Below are positions 48,048 to 61,199 of a DNA stretch of 64,000 nt, in pieces; within the stretch, counting starts at the first letter, position 1, and each line of letters begins with the position of its first letter. This stretch comes from Sycobia sp. Sy_11. Its lineage: Eukaryota; Arthropoda; Insecta; Hymenoptera; Epichrysomallidae. The notes under the pieces were generated by a model. That model searched no databases, was not told where the DNA came from, and was given only the letters and a program-made list of their open reading frames with translations. Location of the stretch: the NCBI GenBank assembly GCA_018907035.1, contig JACCIC010000028.1, positions 124,001 to 188,000 on the forward strand, given 5' to 3'. A program made the translations under genes and the position numbers.

Positions 48048-51000
48048 ATGCCGAAGAGGGCCGCAAGATATGCACATGTGCGGGAGTCGGCGTCCTCAAC
48101 AACGACTGCGGCAACTGTTGCAATAGAGAAAACCAAACGTCATCGTAGCGTGCATATTGGCCCAAGGAACGGCCGACGCTGGCTTTCTCTGAAAAAACGA
48201 CTCGGCCTTTTAACTGATGATGATCTTGTTGTTTATCTCCTCGATCTTGCTGATTCAATCGCAACTCGGTAAGTAAACAGAACGTTAATGGCCAAATTAT
48301 AATACAGAGCTAACTAACAATCAGAACAATAAACAATACAACATATAAAATTTTATATGAAGCTTGGCTAATGTTCTATTTTGCATTTACTAAAATAAGA
48401 AATATAACATTTTTTATAAATTTACTTTTAAAGAACAACAAAGAATATTGATTATTAATTAATAAGAATATAGCTGCAGTATTAATACAAAAAAATTACT
48501 TCTTTTTATAAACAACTATACATCAGATTTTTGAAATTACCTATTACTATCATTATTGTTGTTATTATTATACTCTGAATTTGTATACCTATAAAAACTT
48601 TGTACTAAATTTCACAAAATGTAGATTTTTAATTATATATTCTAAATTTAAACATTATATTTAGTTAATTATATAGTTTATATAATTATTAATTTCATTT
48701 ATAAAACATATTCTATAAAACAATGTAGTTGTTTTAAATTTTGAATATAAAATAAAAATAAAATATTTTGCAGTATTCCAATTTCTTTAAAAAAAAATTA
48801 AAAATAGTAAATAATCTAAAAATATATGTTTTAGTTACAATATTTAGTAAATCATGTAATGTATTTTTCTATACTTATACATTTTCATAATTAGAATATA
48901 TATTACTAAATTTTACACAATAAAGTGAACTTTCCAAAAGTTTATATTCAAATATGGTTTTGTATTTTATAAAATAAATACTGAAAAATTAGTTTGGTGT
49001 AAGTTAATATTTAGTTTCTTACTGAAAACTTTAGCAATCTCAATGTTATTTAAGCATTTGGTCTGATCAATTATTAATATTTTAACCTGTTTTGAGCTAA
49101 TGATGAGATTTTGAAGTTCGCATGAGATTACACAATAGAAAATTATGTAATTTTAATACTAATTTTTTTTTGTAATGGTACATCAGGTATACAGCTTTCA
49201 CTACTTAATTGAATTATATATGTATAAATATATTACTTTTTTATATTAAATTTATACATTGTATAACAATAATTTATCTATAAACATCTAAAGTGCTACT
49301 TTTTTGTATAGATGACTATTTTTATATTCATATACATTAAATTGTCTAGATCTAAAATACTATGTAAAGATTTTTTTAATAATACTGTAGAATATTGTGG
49401 CTATATAGTACTATCGGTTGTATATACTCCAAATAATAATCCTGATTTTGTTATGTTGTTGTTATTATTGTTGTTGTTGCTGCTGTTGTTATGTATTTAT
49501 TTATTTTTTAATTATTATTAGTATTGTTTCTTTTTTTTTTGTCAAAATAATTTGAACATATACACAATTTTCAATTCTCTATTAGAAATTGAAATTCGTT
49601 TTACAATTTAAAACTTTATAAAAGTTTATAAAAAATAAATATAATTTTATACAATAAATTTTTATAAAACTAAAATTTTGATAGATTTTTCTGGACTTAC
49701 CTTATTATAATTATTGTAGTTTTCCTTTATTATTATTTAATTGTTTAATTTTTATTTAATTGCTTCTAGAAACTCTTTTGATATTTTTATAATCTTTTTT
49801 TTCAGAAGAGATGAGAGCTGCCATGACAATTCGGAATCATGGAAAATTCAGTGTTCACAAGATAGAAAGATGACATGTGTTACAGAAAGTAATAATTCTG
49901 TACATGATATTCATCAAATGGAATTACCCAGGCGTAGTTTGAGAAAATTGCTTACTTCGGAAGAATCTGTGAAAAAAACCAAAGTAGAAATAATTGATAA
50001 ATGTCCCACTTTTCCAGAAAATGTGGAAAACTTACCTCAGTCGGATTCAAAATTATATTCCAAATCTTGTCCACGTGCAAGTAAAACCAAACGTCATAAA
50101 ACTAAAGGTAGACATCACAAGGAAAAACGCAAAAAAAGAAAACATCAAAAAGTCAATGATATAGAGATCCCAATTAATATTGAAAGTAAAATTGCAAATA
50201 ATACTTCTTGGGATTTAGATTCCGGAAGCGATGTAGAAAAACCCTGTGCAGATGTTAAGAAAAATTTTGTGATGCAAGAAAACAATCCAGTTGATTTGAA
50301 TACTGTACAAGAATTGCAAAATTCTTACTCTGATGTGAATCAAAAACAATATAAAACGTCTGTTAAAGAACATTTTAATAATGTAACATGTATTGAAAAT
50401 TCAGAAAAAGTAGGAGGATTACAAAATCAAGAAGTACAAAATACAGAAACAAAAAGTGAATCAAATAAATCTATTAAACTCTTATTAACTTCATCAGAAT
50501 CTAGTCAATCTGCAATAACTAATTTAGCAGAAACTTTAAACTCTGGGAATGATGTACAAAATTCTGATAATTTAGATCATCAAAAAATATATTGCAGTAC
50601 AAAAGTAGAATCACATGAACGATATTGTGATCAGTCGATATCAATTAATAAACGAGACAAAAAAAGACAGAAGGAAAGAGATCCAAGTAAAAGACATCGT
50701 GATGTTCGAAAAGCTCCGCAAGATGGAATAATAAATATTGTTGAAGATCAAACTCTTGATAATTGTTCGAATGATCTGGTGAAATTGAATGATGCTATGA
50801 CTACAACATCTAAGAATAATATATCAACATCTGAAGAAGTAATTGAAAATGTTGAAGCAGAGCCACCAAGATTAGCTATCAAGATTAAATTGTGCCAAGA
50901 CTGCAATAATCGACATTTGCAAGATGCTTGTCCATTTATTGATTCTGAATACAGTATTAGAGATTCTGTATCACTTGAGCAATGGATAAAAAAATATAAT

Positions 51001-54000
51001 AAAAACTCAGAAACTATGAAAGTCTACTCTTCTAACGATCCAATGTGTCAAGGCTACAGCAAGCATACAAATGATGGATTCGAATCAGATGAAGAACTAT
51101 CTGATCAATATAAATCAAAAAGAAAAATTGAATGTGAAGAAAATCGAGAAACTATAGATGCAAATCGTCCACTTTATGCTAGAGATTCTTTACCTGAATG
51201 CTTGGAATTTAAATTATCTAATGTTAGTCATGGGCTTGGTGTATTTGTTAAAAGTCTTATACCTATGTATGCTCAATTAGGTCCTTTGATTGGTAAACCT
51301 ATTCAAGAAATGGACATACCTGATGATTATCCAATGAGGCATATTTGGGAGGTATATAATTTGTTAAAGTTAAATTTATATTAAAACATAGTGTATCAAA
51401 CTATTAATATAATAAAATTATACTATTCATTTTAGATTAATATTAACAATAAAACATTATATATTAGTACAACGAATCCATTAACTAGTAATTGGATTCG
51501 TTATGTCAGACCAGCTGAAACTAAAGATGACAGAAATGTAGCTGTAATTAACAAAAATGGAAAACTGTTTCTGGTTACAAGTAAAAGTTTAATTGCTGGA
51601 ACAGAGTTAACATACTGGTCAGAATCACAATCAACAGCCTGGGCTCGAAAAAATAAAATCGATAAGACAAGTAATGTTATGAATAAATTTTATAATATTA
51701 AAGAAAAACATAAGAATTTTCTATATTAATAATTACTAATACATAATTCTATTGTCTTTGTTACAAAATCTTATTAAATATTTTATAAATAATTTTAGAT
51801 TGCGGAGGGTGCAATTTAAATTTTGCACATCCAATCTACTACCGTTTACATTGCTGCATTTTTCATGATACAAATTATAGTTTAACAATAAGAAAATATC
51901 ATTGCAAAGTAATTATATTTAATAACTTTAAAATTTATTTTTTAAATCAATTTTTCTATTTATTATTATTATTTTTAGGTATGTGGTGCAGCTGTTTTAG
52001 GAAAAGATAATATAATGAAGCATGCTGCTGAACTCCATGCCGGACGTGGTGCATATCAATGTCAATACTGTAAAAAATTCTTTCTAAGGCTTAATTACCT
52101 TGAAATGCATAGGACTTATGGTTGTTCACAAAATCCACAAAGATCAAGACCCTTATGTGACTTTTGTGGACGTAAATTTTGTCAACCTCAAAAGCTTAAA
52201 GTACATATTAAAAGGATGCATAGTGGTAATTATACCTTTTGTTAAATTATTATATTTTCATTAAATATCTATAATTAGAATAATTTTCAGATATGTCCGA
52301 AGTATTACGGGAATTTCAATGTAAATTGTGTTTAAAACTACTGGGTTCCCGTGCAGCTCTTCAACGGCATATGAAAGAAGTTCATCATAAAGATGTTGTT
52401 GGAGCAGCTACATGTGATCGATGTGGCAAAATGTTTCAAAACAAAAGTAATTTAAAAATACACATGCTGACGCATAGTGGTGTTAAGCCTTTCAAGTATG
52501 AGTATTTTATATTATAATATTATGTATCTTTAACAATATTAATTTCTTAATTATTAATTATTAATTAATTATTTTCTTTAACAATATTAATTTAGTTATA
52601 ACATTTTTATTAGATGTAAAGAAAATGGTTGTAAAGCTGCCTTCACAACAAAACAGTGCCTACAATTTCATTACAAAAAAGTGCATGGACTGAGTGAAGA
52701 AATGATGCCAAAAATTGAACGTTCAGTAGCTTATACTTTTGATGCTTATAGTGGTGGATTAGTGGAAGACGCCGGTAGAGGAAAAACACCAAAATTTAAT
52801 GCTAATATTGCGCAAGTAAATAAATTCAAATTTCGAATTTTTTTAAAACTTATATAAAAAAAACAAATAATTTGTTTATTTTTTTGGCAGGAAAACAGCA
52901 ATAGTGTTACTTCAATAGATGATTGCAGTAGTGAAAATAATAATGCACTCTCTGCTTCTGAGCTACCATGTGTTAGCAATAATTCAAGTAATCAAATAAA
53001 ATTAAGTGATGAACCAGCTCAAGATATTCCTGAAGCTGTTATTGCTGTAGATTCACCCGTAGAGAGTAATGAATCTGATGTTGATCTTTATTGTTCTCCA
53101 CGCATAATAAATAAGACTACCAAAAAATGGATTAACGAGTTTGATTCTACTACAGATACGCCATCAATTGTTTCAACAGCTAATATATATGAGTTTTCTA
53201 CTAGACGTGAAGAAGAAAAAATACATTCATCTGGACAAAGTATATGTGATGATACCAAACTTAGTATAGGTATTTGTAGGAGAACAGAAAGTGCTAATGC
53301 CAGCCTTTTGGTCGAGGCTGCACTAGACGCTGCCGAACGAGAGATCGGAGTTGTTTCAAGTCCAATTTTAGAAGAAAGTGATCGCGAAGGCAATCTTTAC
53401 TCAATTTCGAACGAATTAGATTTTAAAAATGCCTGCGCACAAAACCAAGCTATACACAGATCACCAGATGAACATCTTGATAATTACATTCCAGATGAGT
53501 TGACTGTGTCTACACCAAATACTCCACATTCTAGACAGACCCCACCTAGTCACATGCATCCAGATTACCATATACCTAGACACAGCGTTGAATACATTAA
53601 TACCTCTAATAGAACACATAATATTGAACATTATCTTGATCAACAAGAAGTTCCACGTACAATACATATCTCACAAGAAACTCCACCAGCCTGTTCGCTA
53701 CGGTATCAGGAAATGGCTCATCCTCAGCAGCAACAATCTCAGCAAAATCATCCAGCAATAAGTGATGTTCTTTCCAGTGATGAAGGTGATTCGGTTGCTC
53801 AGAACTTAAGTTTACCAATCAAAGAAAAAAGTTTGCATCAATTAGAACTCACTAAGTATGATGGACTTGAAACAGAATTCAATTCAGCTACCAGAGAGAG
53901 ACTAAGGTTTGAGCCTCTGATTGTGCAATCTGCTGGTGATCAAGGATTGGATATGTCAGCTAGAGGATTTCAGCAAGCTTTTGGATCTCCAGTGCAAAAT

Positions 54001-54390
54001 AACAATCATCATCACCATCACCACAATCATCATTTGTTTGAAATAAGTGAAAGAGAACGTCAAGGTGTAGATTTAAGCAGGACAGCTGCTTGTGTATCTC
54101 CACCTGCCTATCCTTTACCTTATCCTCCATATTCTCATGTTGATGTGCCAAGAGTTGTGAGTTTAGAACCTTCTACAAGATCTCATCATTTGCATACGTC
54201 TGTATCCCGTATTATTACGAGTCCACAACCCGCTAGCTCATTAACTTCTCATCTTATGTCAGACAGTTTTGAAACCCGTCTTCTCTCTTCACCACCACCT
54301 TCAATACCTTCTTATAATTCTGCTTATTCCGTAGGGCCTACCCCCTATCATTCTTCCAGATCCAGCTATCACTATTCTAGTTATTATTAA
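48048..54390 (+). CDS. PR/SET-domain zinc-finger protein (PRDM family)
   Basis: Eight coding exons: 48048-48268, 49806-51351, 51436-51670, 51799-51908, 51979-52225, 52291-52495, 52614-52815 and 52891-54390; phases all agree, 1421 aa. Likely nuclear transcription regulator. Order: basic N-terminus; Lys/Arg-rich NLS-like KTKRHKTKGRHHKEKRKKRK; zinc-knuckle-like CQDCNNRHLQDACP; PR/SET domain (ECLEFKLSNVSHGLGVFVKS, GPLIGKPI, NWIRYVRPA, GTELTYW); a Cys/His cluster CGGCNLNFAHPIYYRLHCC; then about six C2H2-type fingers (CKVCGAAVLG, CQYCKKFF with a C2HC pattern, CDFCGRKF, CKLCLKLL, CDRCGKMF, CKENGCKAAF); and a long Ser/Pro/His-rich tail with HHHHHHNHH, ending SRSSYHYSSYY. The knuckle before the PR domain recalls PRDM10/PRDM4-type proteins; exact orthologue unassigned. 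Intron 1 (48269-49805) holds nothing recognised. Confidence 0.92.
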
Positions 54391-55785
54391 TCAAAATAAT
54401 AGTTATTTATTTCTAGTATTTTTATATACTGACAAATTGTTCCTACTAATTTCCTATTATTTAATGTTCTGAAACCAAATTATGTTTTACTACATTTAAA
54501 CGCATTTGGCGTTTCTTATATCCATCACACTCTAAATTTAAATCAGTCGAAACTATTGAAATCCAGTGTATATACTCTATAATTTATCCACTGTAAGTTG
54601 AATCACCAAGAATCATATGCTCAAATTCATCAAATGTCTACCAATTTCATGTTGGAATGAATATTTTAAAGGGCCTATATACATTTTATAATGAGTCCAC
54701 TTTTTGGAGCATAAACATTCTTTTCCGTACATTAATCGATAAGTAAGATTTCAAAATATAACTGAGAATTTATAGAATCTAAAAAGAGGTAAAAGCTTAA
54801 ATTAGAGAAAAATGAAACATTCTAAATTTAATTGACATTTAAATTATAAATAAATAAAAAAATTACTTGTAATATCTTTATCTAATTTATGATTTGTACT
54901 ATAACTTTCTAACAAAGTAAAAGAGAATGCGTACTTTTAAGTAAGATAATAAAATAAATTTTATTTTTAATTAAACAATCGTTTCAGTTCGAAAATTTTT
55001 TTATTCAAATTTTGGAACTGAGTTTTAAATAAGAGTAAATTTCTGTATCTATGAACAATAATATTTATAGCTTAAGAATTATTATATAATAAGAACAAAT
55101 TTTTGTTTAATGAAACTATTTTTATTCAGCATTAAGGATACCTACCTTTAATTATAGCTCCAAATGTGAGTGAATTTGAATAAAAGAATTTTTAGCATTT
55201 GATAATAGTGGAAATTTATTTTATTATAAATTTTTGATGAAATTCTAGTTTTATTCTCAACTAAGTTTGTGAATTGTTTTATCGGATTAGTTATTTATAA
55301 TATGAAAAAGTTAGATTTTGTCATATTTGCCAAACAAAAAATCCTTATATTTTATAAATTATCAAGAACATGGCCTCTATGTTTTCTATTTTCATGAAGT
55401 ATTTTTAATTAATAATTAACTCTTCAATTAATAATTACTTATTAATTATTATAATAATATTGCATGTAATATGCTCACAATGATGTTTATATACTTATAT
55501 ATAAATCCTTTATATTATTACTTTTTATATTGTCAATAGAAGAAACTTCCTAGTCAATAAGTAAATGATGTTTCTTAGAAGCGCTCCATGCAATAAAAGC
55601 TTTATTTAATTTATGTAAGAATCTGAGATTACGGTTCATTTTTAAATGTCATACAAATTCATTTCTTACAATTTAATCACTTTATTAATAAAATGATTAA
55701 ATTATCAAATTTAAGAACTGTTTTAAATGATATTAATGTACTCTTGTAGTGTTTAAAGTAAGACTGCTGTAAATGATATATTTTT

Positions 55786-55843
<58 letters not shown>

Positions 55844-57057
55844 TATATATGTTTTTTTGTTATTTTATTTATATTTAAGTTGATTGTTCGAGCTACATGC
55901 AAGTAATTAAGATATTTTTTAATTGTAATGAATATAATTTTAATTAAATTGTTTCTAGTCAGTAGTTTACGCTTTTATCTGATTTATTGACAAGTAAGAG
56001 CATGAAATATTTATTAGAAGAACGTTAAAGAAAAAAAGAACAGTTTTGTGCAATATCAATTAATAATTTTGCAATACGATAATACATGTTATTTTTACTG
56101 TTTTACTAATATATATCATAAGCATTTTTATATTATTTTTGTTTTTTCTATTTAAAGGTTTTTAAAGAATCTAATCTAGATCTTGATAAAAATTAGGCAA
56201 TAAACTTTTCTAATTATTATTTATTTTATAATCTTACTTACAGTTCATCGAAAAGAATTCGAACATTTTTCATTACTGAACTTTCATTACTGAAAATACA
56301 GTACATTCTAAAAAGATTCATGCTCTATCTTGTCGATATAATTAAAATTGCAAGTATTATTTATTAGGTATCTTATATATCAACATCGAAAAATTGTATT
56401 TAAAATTGTAATCACTAATAATAATTTATTCGCATTATCATCAATATTGTCATTGTTCTCATAATAACTAGCTTAAACGAGACTATGTAATTAAAAACAA
56501 ATATAATTGAAATAATGTTATAACTTGTCTTGTATACGCAATGAAAAAATGTAAGATTTTAATTTAAAAATGTTAATCAATCAACAGAAATGTATCTCCA
56601 GAAAAAATGATTATTGTTTATCATTTATTTTTATATATAATAATCTAATTTTTATAAGACTTATGTGCCAAATTTTAGATACTTACTATATTTATTAATA
56701 TTATTTATAAACCTCTGAATGGATGAAAAAACTTGACATTAATTTTGTAAAATCCATAAATTTTATGTATAAGCATAAAATTTGCATACCAATTTTTTTA
56801 CAATTGAATATACATTACATTAAATGTATTAATTATAATATAAATTTTTAGTTATAGTAAATTGAATAATTTATTCAGTCACACAGTAATTCGCCCTTCC
56901 AAAAGTAATCTTGATGTAAATGTTTATGTAATATTGATAAATTTTTTAATATATCACATTTTTTACTATTCTCGAACTTAAAATTATATCTTAAATATTT
57001 ATTTTAGTTTTAATTTTGACTTTTCAATATTTTTAATAGCTATATAAAAAATTACTA

Positions 57058-57110
<53 letters not shown>

Positions 57111-57240
57111 GCTTTAATTTTTTAATTAATATCAAGCAATGATAGAGTAAATATATTAAAGAAGAAATCCTTCAAACGTTAACGTCGTTGAACATTATTT
57201 TATGTAGCATTTAATAAATCAAAACTCTAAAATTAATTAG
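54391..57240. other. 3' flank of PRDM gene, AT-rich
   Basis: Probably PRDM 3' UTR on the left. Two (AT)n microsatellites, 55788-55853 and 57060-57106. No gene seen. Confidence 0.5.
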
Positions 57241-57299
57241 TCAAGCACGGTATTCGAATAGCATTGTAGAAGAGAGGGAACGAGAAACCTATTAAAGCT

Positions 57300-58310
57300 G
57301 GAAGTATTGTGATAGATCGTCCCGATAGAATCAGTCGTTACTTGTTGAACATTTAGCAGTTTAGAAAATTTAGGTAAATATACGTTTTTAATCTGCCATA
57401 GATTTCGTGCAAGGTTTCCATCAAATATCACTTGATGAAAACTTCATAGAAGAGACGGCTTTACCATTGAAAATAGACATTACGGATATGTTTGTATGGC
57501 ATTTCGTTAAAAAAAACGCCTCTATAACATTTCAAAGAATGATGGACCAATTATTAAGAAAATATTTACATATTCTTGTTTCGTTTATCTAAACGATATC
57601 GTCTTCTTTCCAAAATCCTTGCTAAAAATATATACCAACATGTACAGCATGTAAAAGTTATTTTTTACGGAATAAGATTATATGAACTAAAAATGCAACC
57701 GAAGAAAAGCGAATTTTTAAGGAAAGAAGTTCTCTCTTCAGTACGCATTATAATACCCGAAGGAATTGAATTAAATCCTGATGAAATCAATGTTATAATA
57801 AAATGTCCCGTTCCTAAAATGTGAAAAAAGTTAAATCATATTTGGGACTTTAAATTATAGTGGACACTACAGAAAATGTATTAAGGGTTACGCAAAAATA
57901 CCAAAACCGCTTACGAAAATGTTCTAAAAAGATGAGCAGATAAACTGTCAAAATCAAGAATATATTGAATCAGTTAATAAACTAAAAGAATTGGTAACTA
58001 ACGTTCCTGTTATTAGCTTTTCCAGATTTTACTACGAAAGCATTTGTTATTACCTCAAATTCATCGAACGTAGGTATTGGAGCTTAATCATTCCAAGATA
58101 AACACTTAGCATTTTGTTATTCAAGAACATTAAAATTATTAACTATCGTAGAAGCCTACAGTCATTTTTGACCACATGTTTACGGGAAAAAATTCATTAT
58201 TGAAACAGGTCATCAGCGACTGATAGAAATCAAGAATTACCAAATCTTTAAATATGCTCAATAATCAATAGCAAGAAGACGTGGATACTCTTAACAAATC
58301 AATGAGCATA
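57300..58310 (+). pseudogene. Ty3/Gypsy reverse transcriptase relic
   Basis: Ordered fragments in shifting frames: GFHQISLDENFIEETA (57410), TFQRMMDQLLRKYLH (57528), then MQPKKSEFLRKEV (57690), an IIIPEGIELNPDEIN stretch matching the family's GI-P-KI segment (57750), KSYLGL-like and NYSGHYRK (57840), and RNase H-like remnants around 58020-58200. The FVYLDD-like active site is destroyed (VSFI then stop; LNDIV in another frame). A different, AT-rich and much older gypsy lineage than the 31-36 kb copy. Confidence 0.78.
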
Positions 58311-58599
58311 ATAAATAAAATAAGTAAAAATAAAAATGTTAATCTATGCCATAATTGTTACGCTTATAATATTGGAATAGCGTTTTCCTGATTTTCTAAC
58401 TAAAATTAAAAGATAATTTATTTTTTCGGACCGCTCATTTAATTTAGAATCATATTTAGAACATCTTGAATAAATGAACCAGAATATCTAAAATATATTA
58501 ATAAATTAGATTTAACTTTTAAATTACAATTTAATTGTAATTCTGTCCCGGCTCCGCCTGAAATAATCATGTAATCAATTTCTTAAGCAGTTAATGAAA

Positions 58600-58675
58600 G
58601 ATCGTCAACGATGTGACTGTATTCAGATAGTCCCGAGATAGTCCTCTCGCCCTATTTTTCTGAGTATTAATATAC
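58600..58675 (+). repeat. Short dispersed repeat, second copy
   Basis: GTGACTGTATTCAGATAGTC, CCGAGATAGTCCTCTCGCCC match 44798-44860 with scattered differences. Function unknown. Confidence 0.55.
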
Positions 58676-59560
58676 TTATGTTTTTTGGTTTGCTGATTAT
58701 GAACATCACAAGCGATGATACGCAGTAAATGCATGCTCCCTGCGATCAAAAATACTGCGGGGGTAATAATCACTTAAAAAAATTGATTTCGTTATTTTTT
58801 ATAATTTCATACACGTACAACACGGAATATCTTGTCTCAATTTTACCTGAGTTATGGATGTTATCGATTAATATAAAAATTGAGAAATATTTTTTAAACA
58901 TTATTTCTAGGAAATATTTTGTTAGATGTACATGTTTATTATAACTAATAAATTGAAGAAAATCCCCAGATAAACTAATTGTAAGAGCTGAATAATTTAT
59001 TTATTAACTTAAGATCATAAAATAAATAAACATTGTGTAGCCAATGAGAATGATATTATTAGTATTACAAAGTATTACAAAGTATTACAAAATTAAATTG
59101 AAATTTTTAAAAAATAAATAATTAAATCATTAAAGAATGAACAGTAATTTGTTAAACTAATCGCATTTTATGATTCAGATCAATACATTTAAGTATTATG
59201 AATAATAATAGTACATTGTGTCACACACTATTTTCCCATACGAGGGCTCTTTTTCTTTCTCAAAGCAATGCACAAAAACTTGAACGGCAAACTCACAGAA
59301 TTAAAGAATGTCACCCCCCCCTCCATGTGTTAGTCATGCTTAGATAGAGCGAGCAGGTATAAAATCTAAAGGTCCAAATGATACTCGCTCTGAGATACGT
59401 TGCCCTAACATAAAATGTAATTCGTTGGGTTTGAAAAAAAATATAATATTATCGGTTTTCTCTTAAGGTTATACATGCAATTTACTTGAATTGAATAAAA
59501 TAAAATTAAATAATTTTCTCTTATTTGGAAATTGATATAGTATGTTAAGAAGAGATGTAG
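58676..59560. other. Intergenic, AT-rich
   Basis: No gene. A more balanced patch at 59225-59410 contains a C-run; nothing recognised. Confidence 0.45.
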
Positions 59561-59561
59561 G

Positions 59562-59622
59562 ATTGGATGGTGGGGGTGCAGGGGGGTGAAACCCCCGCCG
59601 GGGGTTAGGGCAGAGCCCCCTT
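59562..59622. repeat. GC-rich multi-hairpin segment
   Basis: About 60 bases of G/C runs in strongly AT-rich DNA. Perfect palindrome AACCCCCGCCGGGGGTT (59590-59606), adjacent GGGGGGTGAAACCCCC and GGGCAGAGCCC potential hairpins. Origin unknown. Confidence 0.6.
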
Positions 59623-59980
59623 TTCTATAAATAAATAAGACTAATGAATTAAAGATTATAAGTTTGTTAATAATCTACGCTCAAATTAACATTTTAAAAT
59701 ATTTAATAGTATAATAAATAGAATTTAAAATTAAAACTAATTAAAAAAAGATATAGATAATTTTTAATAATTAAAAAACAAACATTTTTATAATAATTTT
59801 CAGATAGAATATAAATGTTATTTTATTTTAAAATCTTGAATACCTATCTGAAAGTGCAAAAAAAGGTCGAGCCCGCGGTCGATTGGTACATATACTCGTA
59901 AGTCTAAATATCGTAAATGCCAGATGTTACGCAGGCACGGAAAACTGAGAATCCTACTGGACTACACGGTTCCGTTCATT

Positions 59981-60096
59981 CGCTTTTCCTCCCAAGGGAG
60001 GAAAGCGGCCATAATTTCCTCCCTATGGAGGAAAAGTAGTATTTTGTTTCCTGTAGACAGCTGTAGAAAATCGTATTTTGCGTCCCGAGTGCGGGA
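59981..60096. repeat. Cluster of three hairpin-forming inverted repeats
   Basis: Hairpin 1: CGCTTTTCCTCCC / GGGAGGAAAGCG (59981-60007, AA loop, one bulge). Hairpin 2: TTTCCTCC / GGAGGAAA (60015-60034, CTAT loop). Hairpin 3: TCCCG / CGGGA (60083-60096, AGTG loop). The first two share their arms. The surrounding 59860-60110 is less AT-rich than its flanks and has no convincing gene. Confidence 0.6.
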
Positions 60097-60307
60097 AAAT
60101 AATATAATCTAAAATGATTTCAAACTAAAAGCGACTTCAAAGAAACAGAAAGTTAATTTGTTTCACAATGAGTATTGTTGAGTATTATATTTATTAAATA
60201 TAATGAAAAATTATAAAGATATACCTTTGACCTCAATCCTAAATAACCAGTCAGATTTATCAGACGCAAAAAGGAAAGAATAAGGAAATAAGGACATTTT
60301 TGAAAAG

Positions 60308-60340
60308 AGAGATAGAGACAGAGAGAGAGAGAGAGACAGA

Positions 60341-60396
<56 letters not shown>
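60308..60396. repeat. (GA)n microsatellite
   Basis: Nearly pure GA run with a few GACA interruptions. Confidence 0.9.
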
Positions 60397-60400
<4 letters not shown>

Positions 60401-60611
60401 GAAGAACTAAGGGATTAACAGATTACCCGACATTATAGTTGGTGTGATTTTATTCGCTCTATGCAAGCCATTGGAGGATAAAAATGCGCACAGATCGTGA
60501 GAAACAGCAAAAAAATTAGAAATTTTTTAACTTTTTTTTTTTTATTATTAAGCCTTTTAGACCGATTTTGGTCTATTTCAGCTTTACATATAATAGGTAT
60601 ATTAAGTAAAA

Positions 60612-61190
60612 ACAAGTGGTAGTACATAGATTGTTTATATTTATATATGCATACATACGTAATACATATTTTAGTGTTACTGTTTTAGTTTTACATTTAT
60701 CATGCGCTAATTGAGAGTAAAAAATCAAATAATTAAATTACAACTGTTGAGATAATTTAAAATATATTGACAGCCTTGTAGACATGTTTTTTCTATTAAC
60801 AATTCTAATTTCATAGGGAGGCAGTATTTTAATTTAACTAGGTTGTTCAGAAGGGTTTTCTGATGTTTTTCATGAATTTTATATTGGTAGTATAGTAACA
60901 AGTAGTATAGTAACAAGTGGTAGTACATAGATTGTATATATTGATATATGCATACATACGTAATACATATTTTAGCGTTACAGTTTCAGTTTTACATTTA
61001 TCATGCGCTAATTGAGAGTAAAAAATTAAATAATTAAATTACAACTGTTGAGATAATTTAAAATATATTGACAGTCTTGTAGACATGTTTTTTCTATTAA
61101 CAATTCTAATTTCATGGGGAGGCAGTATTTTAATTTAACTAGGTTGTTCAGAAGGGTTTTCTGATGTTTTTCATGAATTTTACATTGCCA
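60612..61190 (-). repeat. Tandem duplication of the retrotransposon 3' end
   Basis: Two units with a 301-base period (60612-60912 and 60913-61190), nearly identical, each covering the last coding segment KTLLNNLVKLKYCLPMKLEL with its knuckle flank and part of the 3' UTR. The junction shows a short repeated TAGTATAGTAACAAG. Confidence 0.85.
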
Positions 61191-61199
61191 TAGAACGTG

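Noticed and set aside
48022..48264. 80-codon frame antisense to PRDM exon 1
   Set aside because: Shadow of a real exon whose splice donor and downstream frame agree on the plus strand.
53088..53393. Minus-strand 101-codon frame
   Set aside because: Antisense shadow of the last PRDM exon.
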